Shown: positions 1 through 10,966, counted from the stretch's first letter. The stretch is 64,000 bases of DNA from Nocardioides alcanivorans (GCF_021555175.1 NZ_JAKGRW010000004.1:62001-126000), one strand, 5' to 3'. Notes: generated from the sequence alone by a model not told the origin. Made by a program: numbers and translations.

Positions 1-1
1 C

Positions 2-70
2 AACGTCGACAACGAGATCCATGTCGATGTGGTCACCGGCGAAGTGGTCCGCACCGGCGTCGACGACTGA
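2..70 (+). CDS. C-terminal end of a PepSY-like protein (partial)
   Basis: Only the last 22 codons lie inside the window; the gene begins upstream of base 1. The visible tail includes NEIHVDVVTGEVVRTGVDD, which resembles the end of a PepSY domain, where a strand of the form xxVHVDAxTGEVV closes the fold. PepSY proteins are usually secreted or membrane-anchored. The TGA at 68-70 is followed by a strong hairpin. The family call rests on very few residues, so function cannot be assigned. Confidence 0.5.
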   Translation, partial: NVDNEIHVDVVTGEVVRTGVDD

Positions 71-108
71 GCGGCAGTGGCGCAGGGCGCCACGGGTCCA
101 GGAACGGC

Positions 109-145
109 GCGGCCCCACCGCCAGTCTCCTCGACGGTGGGGCCGC
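109..145. terminator. bidirectional hairpin terminator
   Basis: A perfect 12-bp stem (109-120 with 134-145, arm GCGGCCCCACCG) with a 13-nt loop lies between the end of the partial left-edge gene and the end of the convergent ABC permease gene. There is no clear T tract, which is common for terminators in high-GC actinobacteria. Confidence 0.7.
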
Positions 146-161
146 AGTGGTGTCACCGGGG

Positions 162-976
162 TTACTTGACCTCGCTGCGCATGACCAGGCGCAGTCCGAT
201 GAGAGTGGGGATGACCAACCAGACGAGCCCGGTGACCCCGAGCTGCGCCCACTGCTCTCCCGTGGGCGTCTCGTCGAAGAGCACCATCTGGGCGGACTGG
301 AAGTCGATCCACCCGTGGATGTCGTGGAACCAGTCCTGGAAGGCCCACAGGATGCCGAAGATCGTCGGGAGCATGAAGCTGTAGACGAAGTAGCCCACGA
401 TCGCGCCGGCCGAGTTGCGCATCAGCACGCCGAGCATGAAGCCGATGAGCATGCCGAGGACGTTGGCGAGGACGATCAGGCCGAGTTGGCCCACGCTGAT
501 GTCCCAGACGATGTCGACACCGTTGAGGGTGGCCCCGAGTACGTTGCCGAGGGCGCCGATGGTCATCGCGACGAACATGGAGGCGATCCCCACCCCGAGG
601 ATCACGATCAGCTTGGCGGCGATCACGCGACCGCGGCTGGGGACGAGGGTGAAGGTGGTCAGTCCGGTGCGCTGGCTCCACTCACCGGTGACCGACAGGA
701 TCGCCACGATGGGGAGGATCACGGCGATCGGGAAGCCGATGGCCGTGGAGTAGCTCTCGTAGTTCTGGGCGCTGTCCGGCGCGAACAGGATGGTCGCCAG
801 GCTGGCCAGGACTGCAGCGATGCCGATGCTGGCCATCAACCAGAATCCGGCACGGGTGTCGAACATCTTGCGCAGCTCGGTGTCGAGCAGCCTGGTCATG
901 GGGATGGGAGCGGGGGCTCGCGGCGTACGCCGTTCCCTGCGGTGCGCCGGGCGGCTGCGGTGGCGACGGTGCTCAT
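162..976 (-). CDS. ABC-2 type transporter permease
   Basis: Membrane subunit of an ABC exporter, paired with the ATPase encoded just upstream. About six hydrophobic segments are visible, starting with the span after MFDTRAGFWLM and ending near LVWLVIPTLIGLRLVM. The continuous frame begins at an ATG at 899, but an ATG at 976 overlaps the ATPase stop as ATGA. The reading from 976 (MSTVATAAARRTAGNG...) joins the main frame if one base is restored in the G runs at 900-903 or 912-916. That would give 271 residues and translational coupling. The substrate is unknown; similar ATPase/permease pairs export antibiotics, lipids or peptides. Confidence 0.8.
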
Positions 977-1893
977 GCTGCGGCTCCTTCGGTCGTGTCG
1001 GTGTGTCCCTCGCGCTGGGAGGCGGCCGTGAGCTCGAGGAACATCTCCTCGAGGCCGGCGCCGTCGGCGGGGCGGAGTTCGGTGAGGGCGATGCCGGCGG
1101 CCAGTGCGATCTGTCCGACGGCGGCGGGGTCGGCGTCGGTGCGCACTGCGCCGTCGATGGAGACGGTGGCGGCGATGCCCTTGTCGGCGAGCGCGCCGTG
1201 CAGTGCGCTCGCCTCGTCGGCGCGGGCGAGGGTGCCGGCCGCGGCCAGCAGTTCCTGCTTGCTGCCCTGGGCGACGATGCGTCCCTGTCCGATCACCACG
1301 AGGTCGTCGGCGATCACCTCGATCTCGTGGAGGAGGTGCGAGGAGAGCAGCACGGTGCCGCCCTGGTCGGCGAAGCCGCGCAGCAGGTCGCGCATCCAGC
1401 GGATCCCGGCCGGGTCGAGACCGTTGGCCGGCTCGTCGAGGATGAGCACCTCGGGGTCACCGATCAGAGCGGTGCCGATGCCCAACCGCTGCCGCATGCC
1501 CAGCGAGTAGTTGCGCACTCGGCGGTCCGCCTCGGTCGCGGTGAGGCTGACCTTGGCCAGCGTCTCCTCGACGGCCGACTTCGGGAGGCCCATGGTGCGC
1601 TGGGCGATGGTGAGGATCTCGCGTCCGGTACGCCCGGCGTGCTGGGCGGAGGCGTCGAGGAGCACCCCGACCTCGCGGCCGGGGTTGGGGAGCTCTGCGA
1701 AGCGTCGGCCCAAGATGGTGGCCGAGCCGCGGGTGGGCGGCGTCAGGCCGACCAGCACGCGCATCGTGGTCGACTTCCCAGCCCCGTTGGGGCCGAGGAA
1801 GCCGGTGACCCGGCCCGCTTCGGCGGTGAAGGACACGTCGTCGACGGCGGTGAAGTCGCCGTAGGTCCTGGTGAGGGATTCGATGGTGATCAT
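973..1893 (-). CDS. ABC transporter ATP-binding protein
   Basis: ATPase subunit of an ABC-2 exporter. Visible motifs are Walker A (GPNGAGKST), the signature region (NYSLGMRQRLGIG), Walker B with catalytic Glu (VLILDEPANG) and the switch His (LLSSHLLHE). The region after about residue 215 is the C-terminal extension typical of drug or lantibiotic exporters. Two in-frame ATGs exist at 1899 and 1893. The AGGAGG ends 3 nt before the first and 9 nt before the second, so 1893 (MITIESLTR) is preferred. The stop overlaps the permease start, so the two form an operon. Confidence 0.9.
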   Translation of the reverse strand: MITIESLTRTYGDFTAVDDVSFTAEAGRVTGFLGPNGAGKSTTMRVLVGLTPPTRGSATILGRRFAELPNPGREVGVLLDASAQHAGRTGREILTIAQRTMGLPKSAVEETLAKVSLTATEADRRVRNYSLGMRQRLGIGTALIGDPEVLILDEPANGLDPAGIRWMRDLLRGFADQGGTVLLSSHLLHEIEVIADDLVVIGQGRIVAQGSKQELLAAAGTLARADEASALHGALADKGIAATVSIDGAVRTDADPAAVGQIALAAGIALTELRPADGAGLEEMFLELTAASQREGHTDTTEGAAA

Positions 1894-1999
1894 GGCCATC
1901 AGCCTCCTGGAGTTCGGAGGTCGGGCGCATCGGGGGAACTGCTGGCAACAACCCTGAGATCCCCCCGGGGTCCCTCAGGGGTCGAGCTGCTCCCGGGGG

Positions 2000-2145
2000 T
2001 CGAGCTTGTCGAGACCTGCTCGTGCTGTGATCTCGACAAGCTCGATCACCGAGTTGCGGGGGTGGGGCTGCTCCCGGGTGTCGAGCTGTCTTGCGGAGGT
2101 CGAGCTTGTCGAGACCTGCTTGTGCTGTGATCTCGACAAGCTCGA
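2000..2145. repeat. two REP-like hairpin repeats 100 bp apart
   Basis: Each unit is a perfect 15-bp inverted repeat, TCGAGCTTGTCGAGA paired with TCTCGACAAGCTCGA, around a 16-nt loop. Unit 1 is 2000-2014/2031-2045 and unit 2 is 2100-2114/2131-2145, so they are spaced exactly 100 bp apart and differ by one loop base. They lie downstream of the zinc-ribbon gene and upstream of the ABC operon, so they may also act as transcription terminators. The same core recurs at 36.4 kb and 38.3-39.0 kb. Confidence 0.85.
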
Positions 2146-2176
2146 TCACCGAGCGGGCTCGATCACCGAGGGGTGA

Positions 2177-3152
2177 TCACTGCGGGGACGGCAGGTCCGA
2201 GAGCATCGACTCCAGCTCCTCGAGCTGCTTCAGGGTGTCCTCGTCGAGACCGAAGTCACTGGGGTCGAAGTCGGTCGGGAAGTCACTGGGGTCGAAGGAC
2301 GGGAAGTCGCTCGGGTCGACGCTCGGGAGGTCGCTGGGGTCGAACGACGAGGGGACCTCGCTGGGATCGGCGTCCGTCGAGGGCGTGGTCGCCGAGCCGC
2401 TGCAGGCCTCGTACTGGTAGGTGAAGAACGCCTGGATCGCTTCCTGGTCCTCGCGAGGAATGTCTTGGAACTCTGTGCCCTCAAGATCGTCGGGGAGTCC
2501 ACTGAGTCGATCAGCTCGATGTAGATCTCGAAACCCTTCCGGGCCTCGGTCGGGATGTCCTCAGGGGTACCCACGTCCTTGATCTCCTCGATCAACTCCT
2601 TCGCCTGCTTGAACTCCTTTTCGTCCTCCTCGTCGAGATTCTCGATCGCGCTCCACTTGTTGCAGAACTCCTCGACGGAGGCGCTCGTGGGGGAGCCGTC
2701 GGCCGACTTCTTGTCGTCGTCGTCGCCACCGAGCACGAGTGCGGCGGCAATGCCTCCGCCGACGAGCAGGAGCACCACCACGCCGATGATGATCGCGACC
2801 TTGGCGTTGAAGCCACCCCCGCCGCCGTTCTGGGGGAGGGGGCCCCACGGCTGGTCGGGACCGCCCGGCCCGCCGGGAGGTGGACCCCACTGGCCGCCCT
2901 GCCCACCGGGAGGCGGACCCCACTGGCCGCCCTGGTCACCGGCGGGCGGTTGCTGCCACTGCTGTTGGGGGCGCCCGGCGGCGGCCCCCAGGCGGGCTGG
3001 CCCTGACCGGGCGTCGGGTTGCTGCCGGACACCATGGTGGGTGCGTCACCCGCGGGAGGTGCTGCGGCGGCGAAGGGATTGCCACAATTGGTGCAGAACG
3101 GGGTGGCACCGGCGCGAGGAGCGCCGCAGCGGGGGCAGGTTTCCTGGGTCAT
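2177..3152 (-). CDS. zinc-ribbon, proline-rich membrane protein with DPSD repeats
   Basis: Unknown function. The start at 3152 gives MTQETCPRCGAPRAGATPFC, a zinc ribbon with two CxxC pairs (CPRC, CTNC). It is followed by a Pro/Gly/Gln-rich linker, one membrane helix (VVLLLVGGGIAAALVLGG) and an extracytoplasmic part ending in tandem DPSD units (FDPSDLPSVDPSDFPSFDPS). One base is missing from the G run at 2967-2971, which breaks the linker, and one from 2492-2495, which breaks the outer domain. Restoring both gives about 325 residues ending at 2177. The layout resembles actinobacterial DUF4352 or DUF4190-like surface proteins, but I see no recognisable catalytic motif. Confidence 0.7.
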
Positions 3153-3273
3153 GACCCAAGCGTGCCATGGGAAAGACTCGCTGAAACCTCGTGACACCGG
3201 GTGATGGCCGCAGGCTTCCTGAGTCACGTCCGAAGCGGGCCAGCCTGCGAGGGGACCAGAACCCCACCGCCGA

Positions 3274-3304
3274 TTGCATGGTTATGCATGGTCATGTATA
3301 TAGT
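3274..3304 (+). promoter_or_regulatory. argG promoter with candidate ArgR site
   Basis: An unusually A/T-rich stretch (TTGCATGGTTATGCATGG continuing to TATAGT) lies just before argG. TATAGT at 3299-3304 is a good -10 hexamer ending 6 nt before the GTG, which predicts a leaderless transcript. The overlapping TGCAT/ATGCA-type half sites resemble actinobacterial ARG boxes bound by the arginine repressor ArgR. The site assignment is inference. Confidence 0.5.
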
Positions 3305-3307
3305 TGA

Positions 3308-4741
<1,434 letters not shown>

Positions 4742-4815
4742 GTCCCGATCCAGGCTGAGATCCGTCTCGGCTCCCGCCCCCGGAGGCGCGCGAGCGCGCA
4801 CCAAGGGGTGGACCG

Positions 4816-4840
4816 CGCCCGGGCCGAGAAGGCCCGGGCG
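4816..4840 (+). terminator. terminator after argG
   Basis: A perfect 10-bp GC stem (CGCCCGGGCC / GGCCCGGGCG) with loop GAGAA, followed by TTAGTGT. It lies 75 bp after the argG stop and 51 bp before serA. Confidence 0.75.
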
Positions 4841-4890
4841 TTAGTGTCTACAGCATCTCAATCCACGACCGTTCAGCGAGGAAACCGCCC

Positions 4891-6476
4891 GTGAGCAAGC
4901 CCGTCGTTCTCATTGCCGAAGAGTTGAGCCCCGCCACTGTCGAGGCGCTGGGGCCGGACTTCGAGATCCGCAACTGCAACGGTGCCGACCGCTCCGAGCT
5001 GCTCCCGGCCATCGCAGACGTCGACGCGATCCTGGTCCGCTCCGCGACCAAGGTCGACGCCGAGGCGCTGGCCGCGGCCAAGAAGCTCAAGGTCGTTGCC
5101 CGTGCCGGCGTTGGCCTCGACAACGTCGACGTCCCGGCCGCCACCCAGGCCGGAGTCATGGTGGTCAATGCGCCCACCTCCAACATCGTGTCTGCGGCCG
5201 AGCTCGCCGTTGCGCTCATGCTCGCCGCAGCCCGCAACGTGAGTCCCGCGCACGCCGCACTGCGCGATGGCCAGTGGAAGCGCAGCAAGTACTCCGGCAT
5301 CGAGCTCTACGAGAAGACCGTCGGCATCGTCGGCCTCGGCCGGATCGGCGTGCTCGTCGCCCAGCGCCTCAGTGCCTTCGGCATGAAGGTCGTGGCCTAC
5401 GACCCCTACGTGCAGGCCGGCCGCGCCGCCCAGATGGGTGTGCGTCTCGTCGACCTCGACACCCTGCTCGCCGAGGCCGACTTCATGAGCGTGCACCTCC
5501 CGAAGACCCCCGAGACCGTCGGCCTCATCGGTGCCGAGCAGCTCGCCAAGGCCAAGTCGAGCCTGGTGCTTGTGAACGCTGCCCGAGGCGGCATCGTCGA
5601 CGAGGTCGCCCTCTACGACGCGCTCAAGGAGGGCCGCATCGCCGGTGCCGGCCTCGACGTGTTCGCCAAGGAACCCTGCACCGACTCGCCGCTCTTCGAG
5701 CTCGAGAACGTCGTTGCCACTCCGCACCTCGGTGCTTCGACCGACGAGGCGCAGGAGAAGGCAGGCATCGCGGTCGCGAAGTCGGTCCGTCTGGCGCTCG
5801 CCGGCGAGCTCGTTCCTGACGCGGTCAACGTCCAGGGCGGCGTCATCGCCGAAGACGTCCGTCCCGGGATTCCGCTCACCGAGAAGCTCGGTCGGGTCTT
5901 CACCGCGCTGGCCGGTGAGGTCGCCCAGAGCATTGACGTCGAGGTGCGTGGCGAGATCGCCGAGTACGACGTCAAGGTGCTCGAGCTGGCTGCCCTCAAG
6001 GGTGTCTTCACCGATGTCATCGAGGACGCCGTCTCCTACGTCAACGCGCCGTTGCTCGCCACCGACCGGGGCATCGACGTACGGCTCGTGGTCGAGAGCC
6101 AGAGCCCCGACCACCGCAACCTGATCACGCTGCGCGGTGCGCTGGCCGACGGTTCGCAGGTGTCGGTCTCCGGCACCTTGGCCGGCCTCGCCCAGAAGGA
6201 GCGCCTCGTCGAGGTCAACGGCTTCGACCTCGACCTCGAGCTCACCGACCACCTGGCCTTCCTCCGCTACGAGGATCGCCCCGGCGTCGTCGGCACCTTC
6301 GGTGGCGTGCTCGGTGAGTCGGGCGTCAACATTGCCGGCATGCAGGTCTCCCGGGACGCGAAGGGTGGCCAGGCACTGGTGGTGCTTGCCGTCGACTCCG
6401 AGATCCCGGGGAGACCCTGACCGCCATCGAGGCGGCGATCGACGCCTCGAGCGTGCGTGGCGTGAACCTGGTCTGA
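4891..6476 (+). CDS. serA: D-3-phosphoglycerate dehydrogenase
   Basis: Oxidises 3-phosphoglycerate to 3-phosphohydroxypyruvate with NAD, the first step of serine synthesis. The dinucleotide fold GLGRIG is near residues 148-153. The second half holds the allosteric substrate-binding domain and a C-terminal ACT domain starting near RYEDRPGVVGTFGG. The frame ends early at 6420 because one G is missing from the run 6408-6411. Restoring it replaces PGRP-stop with PGETLTAIEAAIDASS and continues to the TGA at 6476, giving 528 residues, the usual length of the ACT-containing long form. GTG start with upstream GAGGAAA. Confidence 0.95.
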
Positions 6477-6495
6477 CCCACCGGACAGGTGGCCC

Positions 6496-6544
6496 GGAAG
6501 AGGGGATCGGAGCGGCGGGAGACCGCCCTCCGATCCCCTCTTCC
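6496..6544. terminator. terminator after serA
   Basis: A perfect 17-bp stem (6496-6512 with 6528-6544, outer arm GGAAGAGGGGATCGGAG) lies 20 bp after the restored serA stop. The loop is 15 nt. Confidence 0.85.
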
Positions 6545-6649
6545 GTCTCGTGCTGGTTGCGCTCCGAACCTCGAGCACGAGAGGGTTGAGTCGACCGCCG
6601 CGGGTCTGATTCGGCACATGCTGGTTACCGGGAGCCACAAGGAGACGAG

Positions 6650-7845
6650 ATGACCGCGAGACGTAGACGGATGACGGGCAGCGTGCTGATCGCGCTCGCC
6701 GTGCTGGGCGTGAGCACGATGACGGCCTTTGCCGATTCGCCACGCAACAGCGTCCAGGCGCCCACCGGGAGCGGTGTCGTCGGTCCGCCCCCGAGAGTGC
6801 GGGCGTGACTGCCGCGAAGTCTTCACGCTCCATGGTGGTCAAGGGGCGCACCAAGCAGAAGCGCGCAGTGGTGCGGATCAAGGGATGGAAACCCAAACGT
6901 GCGAAATGGGTACTGCTCAAGAAGGTCCGAAGCAAGAAGCACAAGTTCAAGACGAGAGTGTCCCTCCAAGGAGTGGGCAACCGGCCGCTCAAGGTGAAGC
7001 CGCGCAACCAGAAGGTGCGCAGGGTGCCGGTGACGCCCGCGGTCACGCCCTCCGACGACTGTGGAAGCCGTCTGGAGAAGAGCGATGGCACGTTGTGGAC
7101 GTGCACCTTCTCCGACGAGTTCGAGGGCAGCGGGCTCGACCGCACCAAGTGGATGCCCCAGACGACGGGCTACACCACCGGTGACGACACCAACTTCGCC
7201 TGCTACAAGGACGACCCTGCCAACGTCTCGGTTGCTGCCGGCTCCTTGAAGCTCCGGCTCACCAAGGGGCCCGTCGAGCCCTGTCCCGGCCTCAAGGGAC
7301 GGGCCACTGGTTTCTCCTCCGGATCGGTCTCCACCTACCGTCTCTTCTCTCAGAAGTACGGCCGATTCGAGGCCCGCACCCGCAACACGGCCGCGAATGT
7401 CAGCGGCCTGCACGAGGCATTCTGGCTCTGGCCCGACGACCGCGTGGTGGACGTGAGCAAGTGGCCCGACTCCGGTGAGATCGACATCGCGGAGACCTAT
7501 TCCAGCCACGCCAACCTGGCGATCCCTTTCCTGCACACGTCCTGGGATCGGATCCTGGGCCTGATTCCGTGGGAGCTGGGCCACCTCGCCACCAGCAACA
7601 CAGCCTGGACCTGCCGGGCGCAGCGCGGCGTGTGGAACACCTACGCGGTGGAGTGGTCGGCCAAGAAGATCGAAATCTTCGTCAACGGCAAACTCTGCCT
7701 GCGCAACATCGCTGGGGACAGTGCCTTCCAGGAGCCCTACATCATCGCGCTCACGCAGGGTATCGGTGGCGACCAGAACAGGTACACCGCGGCGACTCCG
7801 CTGCCGGGCACCTATGAGGTCGACTACGTCAGGGTCTGGAAGTGA
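6650..7845 (+). CDS. secreted glycoside hydrolase family 16 protein
   Basis: Likely endo-acting beta-glucanase or related glycanase acting outside the cell. The GH16 catalytic signature EIDIAE (nucleophile and acid/base Glu) is at about residues 277-282, with typical neighbours FEARTRNT and HTSWD. The continuous frame starts at 6805, but a well-placed ATG at 6650 after AAGGAGACGAG begins a Sec signal peptide (MTARRRRMTGSVLIALAVLG, cleavage near AFA-DS). It joins the enzyme if one C is restored at 6788-6792. Between signal and catalytic domain lies a very basic segment of about 80 residues. Restored length is about 398. The exact substrate cannot be read from sequence. Confidence 0.9.
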
Positions 7846-7971
7846 ACCGTGTGTGATCGGACGGGTACCGCTCGAGGCAAGCAAGTCTGACCGATCGGAC
7901 AGGGCAGGGTGACCGGCTCGGGCCAAATGGGCGGTGCCGGGTCGCCGTGCTGCGGGGCCGGACGATAGAAC

Positions 7972-8004
7972 TGTCCTCAGGATGCCGGAGGCATCCTGAG
8001 GACA
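7972..8004. terminator. 15-bp perfect hairpin downstream of GH16 gene
   Basis: TGTCCTCAGGATGCC, loop GGA, then the exact complement. It lies 127 bp after the GH16 stop and 162 bp before the next gene, with no T tract. It probably ends the GH16 transcript; a protein-binding site is the alternative. I see nothing else in the 320-bp gap 7846-8165. Confidence 0.5.
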
Positions 8005-8165
8005 CCGTCGTCCTGACCAGCTGCACCGAGGCGACCTGGGATCGGCCGAGGGGTCGGGCTCCGAGGCACTCGTGTTCCGGTTCGGTCCCGCGGAGGGAGC
8101 GGGATCGCCCCGGACGAGATGTGGCGGTCGGACGGCGGTGTGCTTCTTGGTGTAGACCTGTTCGG

Positions 8166-8834
8166 GTGACCATGCCGCCCCTGCTCGTCGACCTGTCTCC
8201 GATCGCGCAGTTGCGCGCGGGCCGTCTGGCGCGCCGCCTTCCGCAACTCCTGGTCGGCCTGTGGCTCTACGGCGCCTCACTCGCGCTCATGGTCCGTGGA
8301 GACCTCGGCCTGGCTCCGTGGGACGTGCTCCACAGCGGACTGATCCGCCATCTCCCCGTGACGCTCGGGCAGATGGTGATCATCGCCAGCATCGTCGTGC
8401 TGCTGCTGTGGATCCCGCTCCGGGAGAAGCCGGGGATCGGCACGGTGGCCAACGCGCTCCTCGTCGGCATCTCCGCCGACGTCACCTTGTCGCTGCTGGA
8501 CCGCCCCGACGACATGGCTGCCCGCGTGTCCCTGATGCTGCTCGGCGTCTTCCTCAACGGCGTCGCCACTGCGCTCTACATCGGTTCCCAGTTCGGCCGC
8601 GGTCCGCGAGACGGCTTGATGACCGGCCTCGTACGTCGTACCGGCTGGCGGATCGCTCCGGTGCGGACCGGCATCGAGCTGAGTGTCGTCGTCCTCGGAG
8701 TGGCGCTGGGCGGAGCCCTGGGCGTGGGCACCGTCCTCTACGCCTTTGCGCTGGGGCCCCTGACGCAGTGGATGCTGCCGGTCTTCGTGGTGCCGTTGGT
8801 GCTCGACGTCCGTACGCCGGAGCTCGATCCCTGA
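8166..8834 (+). CDS. YczE/YitT-type integral membrane protein
   Basis: About five transmembrane segments in 222 residues, starting near LLVGLWLYGASLALMVRGDL. The opening G-x-G-L-A-P-W-D motif (DLGLAPWDVL) and the later QFGRGPRDGLM match the YczE/YyaS family of membrane proteins, whose role is not established. Two starts are possible, GTG 8166 or ATG 8172, neither with a clear ribosome site. It converges on the methyltransferase gene with a 6-bp gap. No pathway is implied by the neighbours. Confidence 0.75.
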   Translation: MTMPPLLVDLSPIAQLRAGRLARRLPQLLVGLWLYGASLALMVRGDLGLAPWDVLHSGLIRHLPVTLGQMVIIASIVVLLLWIPLREKPGIGTVANALLVGISADVTLSLLDRPDDMAARVSLMLLGVFLNGVATALYIGSQFGRGPRDGLMTGLVRRTGWRIAPVRTGIELSVVVLGVALGGALGVGTVLYAFALGPLTQWMLPVFVVPLVLDVRTPELDP

Positions 8835-8840
8835 TCGGGT

Positions 8841-9407
8841 TCAGCGCCTGGTGGCGACGACCACCGAGGCGTCGGGGGCGATCATCAGCTCGACCGCAGT
8901 GAACCGCTCGTCGGTCAGCCACTCCTCGCGCAGCGTGTCCACGCGACCGCCGGAGATCGGTGGCCACATCTCGCAGGGCACGAAGTCGTCGAGCACCACG
9001 ATGCCCCCGGGCTCGACGAGATCGGCGATCTTGTCGACCGTCACCTCCGAGGGGATGCCCGAGTCGATGAAGAGCAACGAGAACGGCGCGTGGTCGGCGA
9101 GGTTGGACCAGTCGGCGGCCAGTACCTCGACCTGGGGATCGTCGACGAAGATGTCGGCAGCGGCTCCTGCCAGCAACTGGTCGAGCTCCGCAGAGATGAT
9201 CCGCGCGCCGTCGCGCACACCCGAACGCAGCCAGGCGGTCCCGACGCCGGCACCAGTGCCGAACTCGGCCAGGGTGCCCCCACGGGTGGCGGCCAGGGTG
9301 GCCAGCAGTCGTCCGGTCTCGTTGCGGCAGAAGGACACGTAACCGGAGCGCCGCGAGACGTCGAATGCGCGGGAGACGATCTCTGGCAGGTCGGGGGGCG
9401 CACTCAT
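8841..9407 (-). CDS. class I SAM-dependent methyltransferase
   Basis: A 188-residue protein with the SAM-binding motif I LAEFGTGAGVGTAWL near residues 48-62, acidic motif II (ISAELD) and the post-motif FIDSGIPSE. The arrangement resembles small O-methyltransferases of the CmcI/catechol type. The substrate is unknown. An ATG at 9407 (MSAPPDLPE) is preferred over an upstream frame extension. It stands alone, with its own promoter presumably in the region 9408-9500. Confidence 0.75.
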   Translation of the reverse strand: MSAPPDLPEIVSRAFDVSRRSGYVSFCRNETGRLLATLAATRGGTLAEFGTGAGVGTAWLRSGVRDGARIISAELDQLLAGAAADIFVDDPQVEVLAADWSNLADHAPFSLLFIDSGIPSEVTVDKIADLVEPGGIVVLDDFVPCEMWPPISGGRVDTLREEWLTDERFTAVELMIAPDASVVVATRR

Positions 9408-9740
9408 GGTCCGAGTCTCCCAGCCCGCCGAAAGCCGTCTTGCCATCCGGACGGTTTCGGGGAACCTGCGGACACGGCGGGTGAACGTGGCCTAACCTCG
9501 TCGCATCATGCGGAGCGTCAACGTATTCATCGACTGCCGCGGCGAGGCCTGAGGAAGGCCACCTCGCCGCGGTGTTCGGCGTTGCGGGCCTTCCATCCGT
9601 TGTTGATCAGCCATCTGATCCGACGTCGAGGACGCACCGCGACCGCATCGCACACCTGACCGTGCCCGCTCCCGCTGGGCATCGCAGGGTGCTCCTCGAC
9701 CTCGGGTCGCCCAACCCGAAACCTTGAGGAGTGAAGTGCG
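9408..9740. other. intergenic region with short ORF and hairpin
   Basis: This gap of about 330 bp holds a possible 14-codon ORF at 9509-9553 (MRSVNVFIDCRGEA) whose last codons form the left arm of a perfect 11-bp stem (CCGCGGCGAGG 9537-9547 with 9562-9572). A competing GGCCT/AGGCC pairing lies inside it. A second weaker hairpin (TCGGGT/ACCCGA) lies near 9700. The layout recalls a translated leader, but the peptide is not rich in Leu, Ile or Val codons and no T tract follows. Confidence 0.3.
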
Positions 9741-9866
9741 ATGTATGACATGTATCCAGAGTGGGGCCCGGCCATGCACAACCCGGAGAACCCGCGGAGC
9801 CACGAGGCGGTCCAAGCCGCTCTTGACCTGCGAGACAACGGCGCTCAGAGGCCGGACGACAACTAG
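9741..9866 (+). CDS. 41-residue conserved small protein
   Basis: [18 protein letters not shown] and on to [11 protein letters not shown]. It has GAGGAG upstream of its ATG, an acidic polar composition and no membrane helix. It ends 11 bp before leuB, so it is probably cotranscribed with it. It resembles short unannotated actinobacterial ORFs beginning MYDxYP. Function is unknown. Confidence 0.6.
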   Translation: MYDMYPEWGPAMHNPENPRSHEAVQAALDLRDNGAQRPDDN

Positions 9867-9877
9867 GCTCTGAGACC

Positions 9878-10966
9878 ATGACGAACTCAACTCCCAGCAC
9901 CGGCCAGGTGCAGCTCGCCGTCATCCCGGGCGACGGCATCGGCCAAGAGGTCACCGTCGAAGCACTCAAGGTGCTCGACGTGGCCGCGCCCACCGATGTG
10001 ACCTTCGCGCAGACCCGCTACGACCTGGGTGCTGAGCGCTACCTGGCCACGGGCGAGGTGCTGCCGGACTCCGTCCTCGAGGAGATCCGTGGGCACGACG
10101 CGATCCTGCTGGGAGCCGTGGGCGGCAAGCCCAACGACCCGAACCTGCCGCCGGGCATCCTCGAGCGTGGTCTGCTGCTGCGGATCCGCTTCGAGCTCGA
10201 CCACTACGTGAACCTGCGGCCGTCGCGGATCTACCCCGGCTCCGTACCGCCCCTGTCAGAGGCCGTTCTCGGCCAGGGTCCCGTCGACTTCGTCGTGGTC
10301 CGTGAAGGCACCGAGGGGCCCTACACCGGCAACGGTGGCGCACTGCGGGTGGGCACGCCCGCCGAGGTCGCCACCGAGGTCTCGGTCAACACGGCCTACG
10401 GCGTCGAGCGGGTCATCCGCGACGCCTACGCCCGTGCCGAGCGTCGCCCCCGCAAGCACCTCACCCTGGTGCACAAGACCAATGTGCTGGTCAACGCCGG
10501 CTCGGTCTGGTGGCGTCTGTTCGAGGAGATCGGCCAGGAGCACCCCGACGTCACGTGCGACTACATGCACATCGACGCGGCCATGATCCACATGACCACG
10601 AACCCACAGCGGTTCGACGTGATCGTCACCGACAACCTCTTCGGCGACATCATCACCGACCTGGCCGCTGCCGTCACCGGTGGCATCGGCCTGGCCGCGT
10701 CCGGCAACGTGAACCCCGACCGGACCGCCCCGTCCATGTTCGAGCCCGTGCACGGCTCGGCTCCCGACATCGCCGGCCAGCAGATCGCAGACCCCACCGC
10801 GGCCATCCTGTCCGCCGGTCTCCTGCTGGACCACCTCGGTCACCCCGAGGCGGCGAAGCGCGTCGAGGACGCCGTGCTCGCAGACCTCGCTGCCCGCGAC
10901 GCCGGTCAGCAGCGCTCCACCTCCCAGGTGGGCGACTCGATCGCCAAGATCGTCGCCGCCGGCTGA
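9878..10966 (+). CDS. leuB: 3-isopropylmalate dehydrogenase
   Basis: Oxidatively decarboxylates 3-isopropylmalate to 2-oxoisocaproate, the third dedicated step of leucine synthesis (NAD-dependent). Family landmarks include [10 protein letters not shown] at the N-terminus, the phosphate/malate-binding arginines in [25 protein letters not shown], and the metal-binding [10 protein letters not shown]. It is 362 residues, the normal length. It follows a small ORF closely and is followed by two strong palindromes that separate it from ilvE. Confidence 0.95.
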   Translation: MTNSTPSTGQVQLAVIPGDGIGQEVTVEALKVLDVAAPTDVTFAQTRYDLGAERYLATGEVLPDSVLEEIRGHDAILLGAVGGKPNDPNLPPGILERGLLLRIRFELDHYVNLRPSRIYPGSVPPLSEAVLGQGPVDFVVVREGTEGPYTGNGGALRVGTPAEVATEVSVNTAYGVERVIRDAYARAERRPRKHLTLVHKTNVLVNAGSVWWRLFEEIGQEHPDVTCDYMHIDAAMIHMTTNPQRFDVIVTDNLFGDIITDLAAAVTGGIGLAASGNVNPDRTAPSMFEPVHGSAPDIAGQQIADPTAAILSAGLLLDHLGHPEAAKRVEDAVLADLAARDAGQQRSTSQVGDSIAKIVAAG

